This document shows, piece by piece, positions 40,606-52,596 of a stretch of 64,000 bases of DNA. The translations under genes and the position numbers were made by a program. The notes under the pieces are model-generated. The model saw nothing but the letters and a program-made list of their open reading frames with translations. It ran no database searches and was not told where the DNA came from. Within the stretch, counting starts at the first letter, position 1; the number at the start of each line of letters is the position of its first letter. The DNA is from Sabellastarte sp. h YS-2021 (Eukaryota > Annelida > Polychaeta > Sabellida > Sabellidae): the NCBI GenBank assembly GCA_964017235.1, contig OZ024931.1, positions 97,792,221 to 97,856,220 of the forward strand. Direction: 5' to 3'.

Positions 40606-42050
40606 GGAATGTGTCAGGCTTTAGAGTCACTTGTTTCCTGGTACACCAGGTCAAGATTCTCCATAATAGGGCACAAAGTGGGCCCGACCTCATGCCTCCT
40701 TCCTTGTTTATGTATGACACTACTGTGGTGTTGTTGGTTGCTACAGGTACTATCTTGTTTGAGCAAAGGTCTTGGAACTCTTTTAAAGGCAGAAAGAATG
40801 CTTTAAGTTCTAGATAGGTTATATGCAGCTTGCTTCCCGGAAGGGACCCGGTTCCTTCTGCAGTGTGCTCATTTAAGTGAGCGCCCCACCCTTCTATTGA
40901 TGCGTCTGTAAATATTTGCAGAGCATGTTTTATTGGGTGTAATGGTTGGCCTGTAAGAACATTGTCTTCCTTCAGCCACCATTGTATATGGGGGTGCAGG
41001 GACCTGGGGACTTGGATCACCTTTTCTAGTGATTCTGGTCTCATATGAAGTCGGCCTAGATGAACTTACTTTTCTGTAGCTGTTAGTAACCTATCAAGGA
41101 CATGAATTCCTGGACCGGGCAAGCCGGTAGGGATAGCAGTTTTAGCATTGTCTCTTGAAGGTTCTGCCAACGGTCCGGAGTCAGTCGGAACCGATCAGAC
41201 CTGAGGTCAAACTGGTAGCCTACAAAATCGAAGTCTTGTTTGGGCTCCAGCTCTGATTTCTCTAAGTTCATCAGCCAATCCAGTTGCTGACACATTATTT
41301 ACTAGTTCCTGTGTATGTTGGAGACAAGCCTGGTGGGATCTGGCTCTCACCAACCAGTCGTCTAGGTACTGGTGGCTTCTTAGGTCCTTTTATATGGCCA
41401 TCAGTTTCACCTCCTTTGGGATCAGGGTGCTGTGGACAAACCGAATGGCAGGGCCTTGAATTGGTATGCCTGACCTTGGATGTGAAATCTTAGGTATTTC
41501 CTGGATTGTTCCTGTATAGGTATATGGAAGTAGGCGTCCTTGAAATCTATTGAGGTAACCCACTCCACTTGTTGGAGGGAGGTCCTGATGGTCTCCAAAA
41601 GGTTTGGTTTGTTCAGATCTAGAATAGGTCTCCAACGGCTGTGTAGTTTTGGGAACCAAGAAGGGTCAGCTGAAGAAGCCCAGAGATTTTGAACTGGCTC
41701 GACTTCATCTTGTCCATAAGCTGATGGATTTTTGGTGACCCTGTCAAGTTTGGTTTTGACTAGAAAGGGAGAGTGTAGCCCTCCTTCAATATTTGTACTA
41801 TCTAGGGTAAAAGCCCTCAAGGCTTCCCAAGTTCCCAAAACAGATTTAGTCTGGACCCTACAGGCAGACTGTGTGCCACATTTGGTATATTTGGTAGTCT
41901 GACAAACATTTTCTGTCCCTCCGGACACTAGTCCTGACTGGTGACAATGAAAACCAGTTAAAAAGCCATCTGTTATGGCTGTGGTCCAGTCCGGTGGGGC
42001 TGACACAACTCTTCATATTAATTGTCATTTGTATGATGGCTGACCCCTGA
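40606..42050 (-). pseudogene. E5 RNase H / RT remnant
   Basis: RNase H at 40606-41044 is open (IFTDASIEGWGAHL, TYLELKAF; ATNNTT where the family has ATDN). RT at 41083-42006 is in pieces: QSRKYLRFHIQGQAYQFKAL, IDFKDAYFHIP and HQYLDDWLVRA near 41350-41375. Upstream, 41860-41935 still shows CRVQTKSVLG, a trace of the Cys-rich frame, now fused to the RT frame by deletion. Confidence 0.82.
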
Positions 42051-42099
42051 CCGGACACAATCAAAGTTTGTTGAGTGTGGACCACCTTTTCTCTTGCTG

Positions 42100-42740
42100 T
42101 TCAAAAAAAAACCATTTGTTTTCTCAGTAACCAGCAATTTTGGCTATAGTAAATCTCTAGCCTGTGATACTCTGTAACCAGTAAACTGGTAGGCTGGGCT
42201 GACCACTGAATTTAGTCACTGGTCTACTAACGAGGTGATCCCCAGGTGGGTCTGCTGGTCGGTTCCGGTTCTCTGTAACCAGTATTGGAAAGGGGCAAGA
42301 CAGTAATTGCACCTGATAGCAGGTCGGTAGTCTCTGTAACTACCTGGTATGAAGTAAAACTGCTCATGAAAACTGTATAGCCGGTAACCGGTTGATGAGC
42401 TCTGTAAGCGGTTGAAGCAGTTTCTGTGTAGGAAAAAACTTCCTGTCAGGAACTACACACTATTAGGCCCGTCATCAGTCTTAGGCCGGTGAATAGGCTG
42501 CTGATGAGGAGTGGCCAGCTACAGGCAGGAAGGTTCTGTAACCGGCTAATATAAGGCAAGCTGTTCAATGCAGGCTGTGTAGCTGGTCCCCGGTGGATAC
42601 ACTCTGTAACCAGTTGTTGAAAAGACTGTACAAGGCTGTTTAGCCGGTCGGTACACTGTAACCAGTTGTTGAATTAGGTGTACAAAGCTGTGTAGCCGGT
42701 ACCCTGTCGGTACACTCTGTAACTAGTTACTGAAGGAAAT
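42100..42740 (-). repeat. E5 CTCTGTAACCGGT array
   Basis: Words such as CTCTGTAACCAGT, GTGTAGCCGGTACC and GGTCGGTACACTCTGTAAC recur with 40-80-bp spacing, as in E2 and E3. Confidence 0.78.
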
Positions 42741-42884
42741 TTACAACTATCTTTTATGTTGAATTCAGTCAACTGCACGTTTCCTTCATTAATTAAGGTA
42801 TTTCTTTTAAGCGCACGTCCTATTTGAAGATTTGACAGTTGCTGGGGAAGCCCTTGTGAGCTATATTTAGAAACACTTGGTGTT

Positions 42885-43700
42885 TGGTGTGTCACGTGAC
42901 CAGCTTGCTGGTCGGAAAGACACGCGATTGGCTGATTGGAGCTCGTCAGTTGTCGCGTTCTTTGTGATATTTATACATGTAAATGCGCAGTATTCTGCTC
43001 ATCCACCAACCCCACTACCGACAATGAAGGTCGGTCCATGAGAGAGGGGCTGGTATCACAGTAGACATAAGTTGTGAAGAACGCACTTCCGACCTTCCTG
43101 GTCGATAAAAACACGTGACCAGCTTCGTGATTTGGTCGGAAGGACACGCGATTGGCTAACTGGAGATGACGTCAGTATTCGCGTTCTTTGTGTGATGCTT
43201 TACCGGCAACTTTACAGTCCACAAAACCCCACTACCGACAACAAGGCCGGGTCTGCAAAGCAACTTTACAGTCCACAAAATCCCACTACCGACAACAAGG
43301 CCGGGTCTGCAAAGATTACAAGAATACCTTGTAATCACAGTACACGTGAGTTCTGAAGAACGCACTTCCAACCTTCCTGGTCGGTGACAACACGTGACCA
43401 GCTTCGTGGTTAGGTAGGAAGGACACGCGATTGGCTGACTGGATATGACGTCAGAGGTCGCATTCTTTTGAGCTGGTCGGTCGGCTGCCTGGACCAGTGC
43501 ACTCTGAAGAGGAAAAACCTGGTTGGTGCCAGTCTGAAGTCGGTTCTTCTTAGCCGGCTGTGCACTCAAACCAGTGTCCTGGCCGTCCACTGCCCTTATT
43601 ACCGACATAGGAGCCGGGTCCACAAGGGTGGGACTGAGAGTGACTGAAGATGAAATTCCTTGTCGTAGATCTGAAGTTCTGATGAAAACTGAAGAATGCA
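42885..43700 (-). pseudogene. E5 gag remnants with duplicated pieces and E-boxes
   Basis: 43500-43700 (minus) encodes SSSVTLSPTLVDPAPMSVIR and AVDGQDTG..AQPAKK, clear homology to E1 gag residues about 75-125. A derivative of the same piece (CACTACCGACAACAAGGCCG) is repeated at 43010, 43225 and 43285, the last two inside a 60-bp tandem duplication. CACGTGACC boxes lie at 42893, 43112 and 43391. So gag was lost by decay and rearrangement, not replaced in one step. Confidence 0.75.
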
Positions 43701-43769
43701 CCTCTTGCTTCTGTTGAGGAATTCCTTCTATTTATAGAATAAATGGTGACGTTTCTTCCGTAAATGTAG

Positions 43770-44278
43770 CTGGAAGCTTACAGAAGGTACATTCAAAACA
43801 AAAGACATGGATAAAAATACCTTGTAAGTAATATATCCATTTCTTTCTAAATATTGTCGATCCGCCCCTAACAACACAATTGTTGAATGGGAGGAAACTA
43901 GAAAATGACTGCCTTCATATTTCTCGTCGATTACTGCCCTATCATCAACAGTAAATTGAGTCAACTAGGGAGCGTTTCCAGCAGATTTAATAATGTATAT
44001 CCGTGCTTGAGATGTAGATAACCCTTTTTAACTAAAATATTTGCAAATAAGGGTGAAAATCCATCATAATCCACACTTTTCCTTAAAATATCTGGAGATT
44101 GTTGAAAACATGTTCGCACAGTACACTCGCCAAACGAAAAAGATGCTATGACGTCAGGTTGTCTAGACAGGAAGGAAGTACGAGGCGCCATCTGGGGAGT
44201 GCACAGTACTACGGACCGGGCCGGTCTGCGCCGACCAGTTTAGCAAATTGTCCATTGGATAGGATATATTAACGCAAT
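43770..44278 (-). repeat. E5 5' leader and right inverted terminal repeat
   Basis: Leader shared with E0 and E3 (AATGGGAGGAAACTAG, TTTCTCGTCGATTACTG, GGGAGCGTTTCCAGCAGATT). ITR with TGACGTCA and GTCTAGAC-type core, shortened between the CCGG blocks. Near-identical to E0 over the first half (GACGTCAGGTTGTCTAGACA, CATCTGGGGAGTGCACAGTA). Confidence 0.85.
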
Positions 44279-44281
44279 AAA

Positions 44282-45344
44282 AAGATCTTTTACAGTTACA
44301 TTTACTCCGTTGCCAAGCTAGTTTGTCTTCTTTTTATATTAGCTATCAATAGTCAGTATTTTCAACATATATAAAATATTTCACAACTTCTTCCAAAACT
44401 TCGAAACAGATGACAGTCAAATAAGATCACATGATAACTTTTTATTTTTCTGTCTATCTACTTTGGAAGCTGATATTAGAATACTTTACAACTAACAGGA
44501 GAGGGGCACTGTACACAGAATCATATATTTGCAATTATTAAGGTCATCTTTGTGAGAAAAGCAAATAAATATCGATAAACATGTAGAAAGCAATTTAACT
44601 CAAGAAGTTCATTGTCGTAAATGCTTCTAATATAGCCCTCAAGTGTCCCGCAGTCACTGTTGGTGTAAAAATCGTTACATGCTCATCCCTCCATTTTTTT
44701 TCTTGTACTAGAATAACATCACTTCATTCATTAATTTCTTTGCAGTTTATTTGTTTGACAAATGGGTACAAGTACGAGAAGTGACAAATCATAGTCTTCA
44801 ATGAAAATATGCAGAACTCCGTAGTTCTACATTCAACCACTTGAAGGCACTAGCATATTGAGGTTTCCATTTTAAACCTTTGCAGATCTTTGTAGTAGTT
44901 ACATTTCCTGATGAAAGTCATTTCTTTTATCAGACTTTCGAAACTAAATCTCACAGATGAGCTCATGAATATAAATAAGAGGTACAAGTCCACAAAAAGA
45001 TCTTTTCTGTGGCCAAGCTAGTTTGTTTTGTCTTCTTTTTACATAAGCTATCGATGATCGGTATTTTAAACTCAAATATGATATATATGCACCTTTTTTA
45101 ACATATAGATTTCTTTGATGCTTTTGTAAATTCATCATTATTTGTCAAGCATTTGATCTTGAAGAAAATATGTGGATGTGGCATTTAGTATGTCTTCATT
45201 GGAAACAACTGCCGAAAGAAGGCGAGGCCACTGGAAACAATAGCAGAAAGAAGGCGGGGCCCATGAAATGATCCACAATGTCATCATCCTTCAAGTGTTT
45301 TTGTCATTATATTTAACAGGTCAAAAGGTCATGAACTTTGGGAT
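44282..45344. other. Unassigned kilobase with a partial internal duplication
   Basis: AT-rich, without repeat units or convincing coding. GATCTTTTACAGTTACATTT...GCCAAGCTAGTTTGTCTTCT (44284-44370) is echoed at 44998-45075. GGAAACAA(C/T)...CAGAAAGAAGGCG(A/G)GG occurs twice near 45200-45260. I see no gene. Confidence 0.5.
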
Positions 45345-45634
45345 AATAATGCAAATTTAATAAGCAAATTAAAGTTTTATAAGTTAATACCCTACCTAAT
45401 CGACATTTGCTAATCTGGTCGTCGCAGACCAGCCCATCAAACAACAGAAAAAGCCGTCCTGTGTTTCCACTGGCTGGGCTGGTCCAGTACTGTGCATTCG
45501 CCAGGTGGCGCATCATTTTTCCTTCCTGTCTATAGCAGCCTGACCTCATAGCATCTTTTTTGTTGTTTAAACCTAACTAGACCCTTAGTCAGCTGATAGC
45601 GGGGTCGGTTGGGAGGGCCTTGCCTGTCCATTGG

Positions 45635-46440
45635 TGAGATGTCTTTGTCAAAGCCTTTCTTAAAGTACACAAAAATTAACTCCTTGTTCTGTCTGAGGTC
45701 TGAATTCTGTCCCAATAGAAGCGTAAAGCTCTGACCGGACAGAGAGACCTATCAGACCCGAGTGACTTATCCTGGCCTGGACTGGTATAACCACTGGGGC
45801 CACACTATCTGGACCCTCTTTGGCCAGCTGATTCTTGGAAAGAAAGCTGGGTGAGGGGTACAAGGATACCTTGGAACAGTCTGACTGATATCTGATATTC
45901 TTGTTCTGCCAAGCATGGATCTGACTCCCACATTTACCTGAACCCAGGGCTAAAAGGAAGAAGTCTTGAAGGTCAAATGTTTCAAACAGGCTTCTTTAAT
46001 GGGTTCAAATGGAGCCTTTGTCAGCTGGTGCAACACCTGGGAAAGGTTCCAGAAGGGGAGGCCCTCCGAACTTTGGGTCTGTCTCTGTGGAAACTATCCA
46101 GGCGACGAGTGAGATTCTCATCTTTTTGGACATCAATGGGCTAATAAACCAGTTTGTCAGCAATGGCTGATCTGTAGCCATCAATGAGACTTGGCTGTAA
46201 CTTCCTGTCCTGGAACAGGTAGAGTAGGAAGTCGGCTATTGACTTTACAGGGGGTGACCCGAAGTCCACCCGATTACTGAGGCACCACTTTGTAAAAATG
46301 GTCCACTTTGCCTCATAGACTGATCTGGTTGATCCTCTTTGAGGAGCCTCAAGTGATGCTGCCACTGCCTCAGAGGAGCCCTGCTCATTGAAAGCTGAGG
46401 CTCTAGGAGCCAAACATGCAGATTTAGGTTTGACAGATTC
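45635..46440 (-). pseudogene. E6 tyrosine recombinase remnant
   Basis: Only the N-terminal two thirds remain: RSVYEAKWTIFTKWCLSNRVD (46270-46340), QPSLIDGYRSAIADKL, GSGK-type first-Arg region and SDLRQNKEL. The HxxR and Tyr boxes are removed by the deletion at 45634. Frameshifts also occur. Inactive. Confidence 0.82.
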
Positions 46441-46710
46441 CTTTCTAATTAAAGCGCTGTGTTAGCAGATTGGGCAGGTACTGAAGCATCTGGGCTGACA
46501 TGGCCAGAATCAAGGCATGTTGGGCCACCCTGGTGCAATCAGAATGATTCTCTTTCATGGGTAGTCCTGCAGCTTCGCCACCACTTTGCCCAAGATGGCT
46601 ACCAGTGGGAAGGCCTATGTATCCAGATCCTCCCAAGGCAGGCTGAGGGTGTCCACTGCCCAGGCCAGGAGGTCTGGTACTGGTGACATAAACACAGGTA
46701 ACTTGCTGCC
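46441..46710 (-). pseudogene. E6 methyltransferase-like fragment
   Basis: Decayed pieces related to AYAFPPTAILGKVVEKL and the following LIAPGWPNMPW (46445-46700). Beyond 46710 the sequence is gag, so RNase H and RT are missing completely. Confidence 0.7.
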
Positions 46711-48090
46711 TTGGCTATCCAACTATAAGAGCTGTTGAGTCTTGAGGCATCAGAGTTCCATAAGGAAACAGCAGCAGGATCAGTCTTTTGCTGGTCAGAA
46801 AACAGCCTGTACCACTTCACCTGCAACTTCGGTGGTCGGATAAACTGATCCTTGAGTAAACCTCTGGCCTCAGAACTGCTGGAAGGGTATCCTTCCATCA
46901 GAGTAAGTTTCTTCAGTTTGTTGCAAAGCCATTCATCAGAGGGCATGCAGACACTTACCGGCTGGCTGTAGCTTTGGACCTGCAAATGGGTTATCCTCTG
47001 CTGATGAAATGACGGTGTCCATATCAGGAATGTGTGACCAACCCATATATGACCTGATCCCTCTCATAGTTTCTCTATATGTTTGTTCCTCAGAGAAGGA
47101 CTGGTCTAGGTCTGCAACAGTGATATCTGGGTCCTGGTCAGACAACTCGCCCTCAACAAAAATGCTAATCTCTGGTCGGTCCAATATGTCGCTATCAGAG
47201 TCAGTATCCAAGCTGGAAGCACTTTGTCTTCTGGCCGGTGCAGTAGTTGATTTGCCGGTAACCTGTTGCTTTGAAGCAGGAAAGTTGGTGCCAGACAAAT
47301 CTGTAGTTGGTCGGTCCACTTTCTGAGGTCAGTCCCTTGGCAATTTGCTGGTGGCCTGTCTCTGTGGAGCAGGGTCGTCGGTACCAGACAAATCTGAGGG
47401 TGCTGGTCGGTCAGGAGGCTGAGTGAGAGACTGATGTCGGTTGACCGGCTTGATGAAGAGTTTGGTCGCCTTTAAAGCACCAACTGGTGGAGAGTGCGTT
47501 GGTGTAATCTTGACAGTTTGAAAATTCAGTTCTAGTTTCTCAAGTGTTCTTGCGAATAGTAAAGCCTCCAGTCTGTTGAATCTATCAGACCATTCCAGGT
47601 AAAGTTCATCAATTCTGGCATCAGCTGAAGACTTGGTCGACCTGCTATCAGAGATTGACTTGGCAGGCTTATCTGTAGACTACTTGGCCGGTTTTGAAGA
47701 TACTTTGGACTTGCTTTCAGACAAGATGACCTTTTTCTTCTGATCTTTACTGCTGGCACTAGAACCAGGAGACTGTAGCATCCCCTGGGCGTCCACTGCC
47801 CCCACAACGACACTAAGGCCGGGTCCACGAGGAAGAAACTGTCAGCATCCATAGCTTTAGTTGGAGTGTGAGTTTTCTCAGATTTGCATTTTTATTTTTT
47901 GATTTAATAACTAGGGAGTTGACAACTGTAAGCGCTGGTCACTAGTTAACACATGGCAGGAGTTACAGTCACTCTTAGAAACACAATGGTCTGGATCCTT
48001 ACCTTTGTCGCAAAATCTCGCACAGAAACTGTGAGAATCAAATGCTGCCATCAAATGGCCACAACCTCGTTTCTGTCTTGGAGATGCCAT
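46711..48090 (-). pseudogene. E6 gag, truncated and frameshifted
   Basis: ATG at 48088-48090 begins MASPRQKRGCGH with a version of the Cys/His motif. The low-complexity linker (47532-47852, 46936-47319) and the start of the helical domain (MPSDEWLCNKLKKLTLMEGY) follow. The C-terminal half is deleted at about 46711. Several frameshifts and stops. Confidence 0.8.
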
Positions 48091-48194
48091 GTTGTTCTAT
48101 ACAGTGACAAATATCTGCAGAAGTACAAAACTGCAGTAATCCACAGATATTCAAAACTTTAAAATCTGACAAAATAATCTGTCTGCACAGTACA

Positions 48195-48390
48195 CACGAA
48201 AAGGCGAAAAAGATGCTATGACGTCATGCTGTCTAGACAGGAAGGAAGTAAGATGTGCCACCTGGCGAATACACAGTGCTGGACCGGCCCAGCTGGTGGA
48301 AACACAAGACAGTTTTTTCTGTTGTTTGGCGGGCTGGTCTGCGCCGACTGGATTAGCAATGGTCCATTGGGTAGGATGTATTAATGCAAA
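48195..48390 (-). repeat. E6 right inverted terminal repeat and E6/E7 junction
   Basis: Ends CCATTGGGTAGGATGTATTA then ATGC|AAA|ATTGCAAATTT: the E6 right terminus (missing AAT of CGCAAT) runs into the E7 left terminus with AAA shared. The sequence is the circle-junction order of the ICR minus 3 bp. Confidence 0.85.
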
Positions 48391-48666
48391 ATTGCAAATT
48401 TAATAAGTAAATTAAATTTTTTTAAGTTAATACCCTATCCAATGGACAATTGCTAATCCGGTCGGCGCAGACGGCCCGCCAAATGTCAGAAAAAGACGTC
48501 CTGTGTAGCCACTGGCCGGCCGGTCCCAGTACTGTGCACTCCCCAGATGGTGCCTCGTACTTCCTTCCTGTCTAGACAAGCTGACGTCATAGCATCTTTT
48601 TTGTTGTCTAAACCTCTTAGACCCCTAGTAAGCTGATAGCGGGGTCGGTTGGGAGGGTCTTGTGTG

Positions 48667-48753
48667 TCCATTGGATAGGGTATTAACTTATAAAAATTTA
48701 ATTTACTTATTAAATTTGCGATTTTATTGTGTTAATACATCCTATCCAATGGA
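48667..48753 (+). repeat. E7 internal complementary region
   Basis: TCCATTGGATAGGGTATTAA to TTTATTGTGTTAATACATCC, ending CCAATGG. Two base changes from E1. Confidence 0.85.
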
Positions 48754-48979
48754 TTATTGCTGCATAACTACCGCTTGGTTGGCGGGTAAGTTACTTGACT
48801 TGACTTGAAGGGACATGAAGGAACTCAATAGTATGAACAGAACAAAATCCCGGGCCAGGTTGACACAGTCAGAGACCTGCGGGCCCTTGGGTCGGTCAGT
48901 CACCCGGTTACCGGGGGTAAAAGGTGTTTTGAAAGTTTAAATGCCAGGCTGACTGGATTTAACCCACGGTGAGTCCTTA

Positions 48980-49870
48980 TGTGGAGGCCTTGAAAACAAC
49001 AAAAGCCCTCACATCATGGACTTTAACTGATGTAAAGTATGGGCCTCCAGAACAGAGAGCTCATAGCACAGGATCACAGTTTGCTTGATCCATGAGGAGA
49101 TAGTGGTAGGTGGGATGTCCTTGTCAAAGCCTTTCTTGAAGGAGACAAAGACTAACTCCTTTTCTGCCTGAGATCTTAGGTCCTGTCCAAATAGTAGCGC
49201 AAAGCTCTGACCGGACAGAGGGACCTGTCAGACCTGAGTGACTTATCCAGAGTAGGGGCCAGGGCTGGTATAACCACTGGGGCCACACTGTCTGGACCCT
49301 CCTTGGCCAGCTGATTCTTAGATAGAAAGCTGGGAGAGGGGTACAAGGAGACCTTTGACCAGTCTGACTGGTGACTTAAATTTTTGTTTTGCCAAGCATG
49401 GATCTCACTCCTGCGTTTGCCCAAACCCAGAGCCAATAGAAAAACAGTTTTGAGGGTCAAATGCTTCAAAGAGGCCTCTTTAATGGGTTCAAAGGGAGCC
49501 TTTGTCCACTGGTGAAAAACCAGGGAGAGGTTCCAAGAGTGAATGCCCATCCTACCTTTGGGCCTGTCTCTGTGGAAGCTATCCAGGAGATGGGTGAGAT
49601 TCTCGTCTTTGCTGACATTTATGGGCGAGTTCCCCAGTTTGTCAGCAATGGCTGATCTGTAGCCATCAATGGTACTTGGTTGCAACTTCCTGTCCTGAAA
49701 CAGGTACAGTAGGAAGTTGGCTATTGACATCGCAGGGGGTGCCCAGAAGTCCACCTGGTTACTGAGGCATCACTTGTGAAAATAGTCCACTTTGCCTCAT
49801 AGACTGATCTGGTTGATCCCCTTTGAGGAGCCTCAATTCGCACTGCTACTGCCTCAGAGAAGCCCTGTTC
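48980..49870 (-). pseudogene. E7 tyrosine recombinase remnant
   Basis: 49176-49754 is open for 192 codons (DFWAPPAMSIANFLLYLF, DGYRSAIADKLG, ALGLGKRRSEIHAW). A frameshift near 49170 leads into SSWIKQTVILCYEL and an AHDVR-like VHDVRAF box near 49010. The Tyr box is lost at 48980. Inactive. Confidence 0.83.
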
Positions 49871-50217
49871 CTTAATTGCTGAGGCTATAGGAGCCAAGCA
49901 TGCAGATTTAGGTTGGGTAGTTTCCTGTGAGGAGTCTGATTGAAGGGCTGTGTTAGAAGGTTGGGCAGATTGGGCAGACTCAGGGGGATCTGAGATCCCA
50001 GAACCAAGGCATGTTTGATCACCCTGGGGCTATCAGAAAGATTCTGTGGCAAGGGTGATCCTGCAACTTCACCACCACTTTGCCAAAGATGGCTACTGGT
50101 GGGAAGGCATATGAGTCCAAATCCTCCCATGGCAGGCTGAGTGCGTCCACTGCCAAGGCCAGGGGGTTCCATACCCGTGACACAAACCGGAGCAACTTGT
50201 CGTTGAACCTCGTTGCA
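49871..50217 (-). pseudogene. E7 methyltransferase-like fragment
   Basis: Encodes traces of AYAFPP...W.SGGEVAG and LPNLPNLLTQPFNQTPHRKL (49885-50172), ending at the truncation. No RNase H or RT. Confidence 0.7.
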
Positions 50218-50285
50218 ATGAGCTACAAGTCTGCAACATTACTTTGTTATAGCTGACCCAAAAGTAGGTGAACAACATATTTATA
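50214..50285 (+). repeat. R2 remnant joined to E7
   Basis: Half an R2 unit (GAGCTACAAGTCTGCAAC, TAGCTGACCCAAAAGTAGG). The join to E7 shares GCAA, consistent with end-joining at short homology. Confidence 0.7.
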
Positions 50286-52317
50286 GAAAACTAGAAATAG
50301 GATGCCCTGTTAACAGTAGCTGCAACATATGAAAAGAAACAGGATAGCATATAGGAACACACATTATCATGTGTAATGACCACCCCATGAACATTTTGCA
50401 ATAATTATACAGTAGTCTTACAAGACCCTGTTTCATTTGTAAAATATATCAATGATGCTTAAATATTTATTAGTATATATGTAAATTATTTCGGCTTTAT
50501 GCCCTTTTGCATTGGTTCAAAATTTGCTTAAAATCACTCTGTAAAGGTTTTTGAGATAACCAACATTTTCGATTTCCAATAAAATTGAAGATGGTGGGCG
50601 AAATTTGAGAAATTTGACATTTTTCAGAGGCAATATACCAAAGATCTCTAATATCCAAATGGTCAAAAATTAGCTTGAAATTGCTCTATCCCTTACAGTT
50701 TTCGAGATAAACGACATTTTCAATTTCTGCCAAAATTCAAGATGGCCGACAAAATTCTGGAAATTCAACTTTTTCCACAGGCACTATATCTAAGGTCTGT
50801 AGTACCCAAAGGGTCCAAACATTGCTCGAAATCACTTTATCTCTGAGGGTTTTTGAGATAAATGACATTTTCAATTTCCACCAACATTCAAGGTGGCAGC
50901 CAAAATCTCGTTCTCAAGATAAATGCGTTTTTTCATTTTACGCACATTCAAGATAGCCGCCAAAAATGGCGGGAAAGTGATTTTTGTGAAAAGCCACCAG
51001 TAGACTCTGCAGATAACCTGCAGGTCAGAAATTTCGTCGAAACCACTCTATCTCGAACGGTTTGCCAGATAAATGTGTTTTGCATTTTACGCCAAAAGTG
51101 GCAGGAAATTGATTTTTGTAAAAAGTCACCAGTACACTCTGGACACCCTGGGGGTCGAAAATTTGGACAAAATCACTCTATCTCGAACGGTTAAGGGGAT
51201 AGAAGCAAATTTGTGTGTTTTTCCATTTTTGGGGAAAATTCGAAAAATTCAAAATGGCCGCCATTTTTGAAGAGAGTAAAATTTTTTGAAAATTGCAGAG
51301 TAGTTTGCTAAGGTACCCTTTGGGTCGAATATTTCAACGAAATCTCTCTATCTCGCACGGTTAAGGAAATTTGTGTTTTTGCATTTTTGGCAAAAATTCA
51401 AAATGGCCACCATTTTTGAAGAGAGTAAAATCTTTTAAAAATGGGCAAGAGAAGATTGCTGAGATAATCTGTGGGTCGAAAATTTCGACGACATTGCTCT
51501 ATCTCGCACGGTTAAGGAGATAGAAGCAAATTTGTGTTTTTCCATTTTTGGCAAAAATTTGAAAATTCAAAATGGCCACCATTTTGGGGGAGAATAAATT
51601 TTTTTTTGAAAATTGCCAAGAGTACATTGCTTAGATACCCTGTGGGTTGAAAATTTTGACGAAATCGCTCTATCTCGCACGGTTAAGGAGATAGAAGCAA
51701 ATTTGTGTTTTCTCATTTTTGGCAAAAATTTGAAAATTCAAAATGGTCGCCATTTTTGGTGAGATGAAAATTTTTTGAAAATTGCCAAGAGTACATTGAT
51801 TACATACCCTGTGGGTCGAAAATTTTGACGAAATCGCTCTATTTCGCACGGTTAAGGAGATAGAACAAAATTGGGTTTTTCAATTTTTGGCAAAAATTCG
51901 AAAATTCAAAATGGCCGCCATTTTGGGGGAGAATAAAATTTTTTGAAAACTGCCAAGAGTACATTGCTTAGATACCCTGTGGGTTGAAAATTTTGACGAA
52001 ATTGTTCTATCTCGCATGGTTTAGGAGATAGACATATTTATGGTTTGCTATGTAGCTATTACTCAGGAGGTTAAAGCTATTACCACGAACAACAATACCA
52101 AGCAAGCAATTGACGCTATAAACCTTCACACCAAATTTTAAAAAGATGAGTTAAATATGTTTCCTTTAAAAGAGTGAAAACAGAAATGCAATTCAGAGTA
52201 GGCTCAAAGTAGCAAAGCTGCTATTACTCAGATAGCTACAAAGCTATTATCGACGAAAAGCTATCCTGGCCAAACTATTGACCCAATTATCCGTCACATA
52301 AATTTTTGTGAAGGTAG
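50286..52317 (+). repeat. R3 copy C, left part (interrupted by E8)
   Basis: Head AAAACTAGAAATAGGATGCC, then diverged units (50520-51000; early ones have GATGGTGGGCG and AGATGGCCGAC in place of AAAATGGCCGCC), then five or six regular units to 52020 and the start of the tail. The tail stops at TTTTTGTGAAGGTAGAAA where E8 is inserted and resumes at 58591. Confidence 0.85.
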
Positions 52318-52596
52318 AAAATTGCAAATTTAATAGGTAAATTAAATTTTTATAAGTTAATACCCTATCCAATGGACAATAGCTTATCCGGTCGGCGCGG
52401 ACTGGCCCGCCAAACGCCAGAAAAAGACGTCCTGTGTTTCCACCGGCCAGGTCGGTCCAATACTGTGCACTCGCCAGATGGCGTGTCATACTTCCTTCCT
52501 GTCTAGACAGCGTGACATCATAGCATCTTTTTCATTGTCTAAACCTATTAGACCCCTAGTAAACTGATAGCAGGGTCAGTGGGAGGGTCTTGTGTG

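Larger units (their letters stand above)
40606..44281 (-). mobile_element. E5: 3'-truncated DIRS element, gag-replaced subfamily
   Basis: Only the 5' two thirds remain: RNase H, RT, CTCTGTAACCGGT array, gag remnants, leader and right ITR. YR, ICR and left ITR are missing, and the break lies inside R4. The right ITR (44135-44278) has also lost the segment around the second CCGG block. It ends CGCAATAAAA. Confidence 0.87.
45345..48390 (-). mobile_element. E6: internally deleted DIRS element
   Basis: 3.05 kb with both ends (left ITR 45350-45570, right ITR 48195-48385). The ICR and leader are deleted (CCTGTCCATTGG at 45634 jumps into YR), and the RT/RNase H is deleted (methyltransferase at about 46700 jumps into gag). 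Both ITRs share CAAACAACAGAAAAA-type variants, so they belong together. Its right end directly meets E7. Confidence 0.85.
48388..50217 (-). mobile_element. E7: 5'-truncated DIRS element in tandem with E6
   Basis: Left ITR 48391-48612, ICR 48667-48753, YR and methyltransferase, then an abrupt end in the RT/methyltransferase gene at about 50217, where R2 sequence (GCAATGAGCTACAAGTCTG) starts. Antisense donor GTAAGT is present at 48786, but the polypyrimidine acceptor is gone. Confidence 0.85.

Noticed and set aside
44944..45138. Minus-strand 64-codon frame in the unassigned kilobase
   Set aside because: Lys/Ser/Tyr-rich, AT-driven composition, no motif and no splice or start context that convinces.
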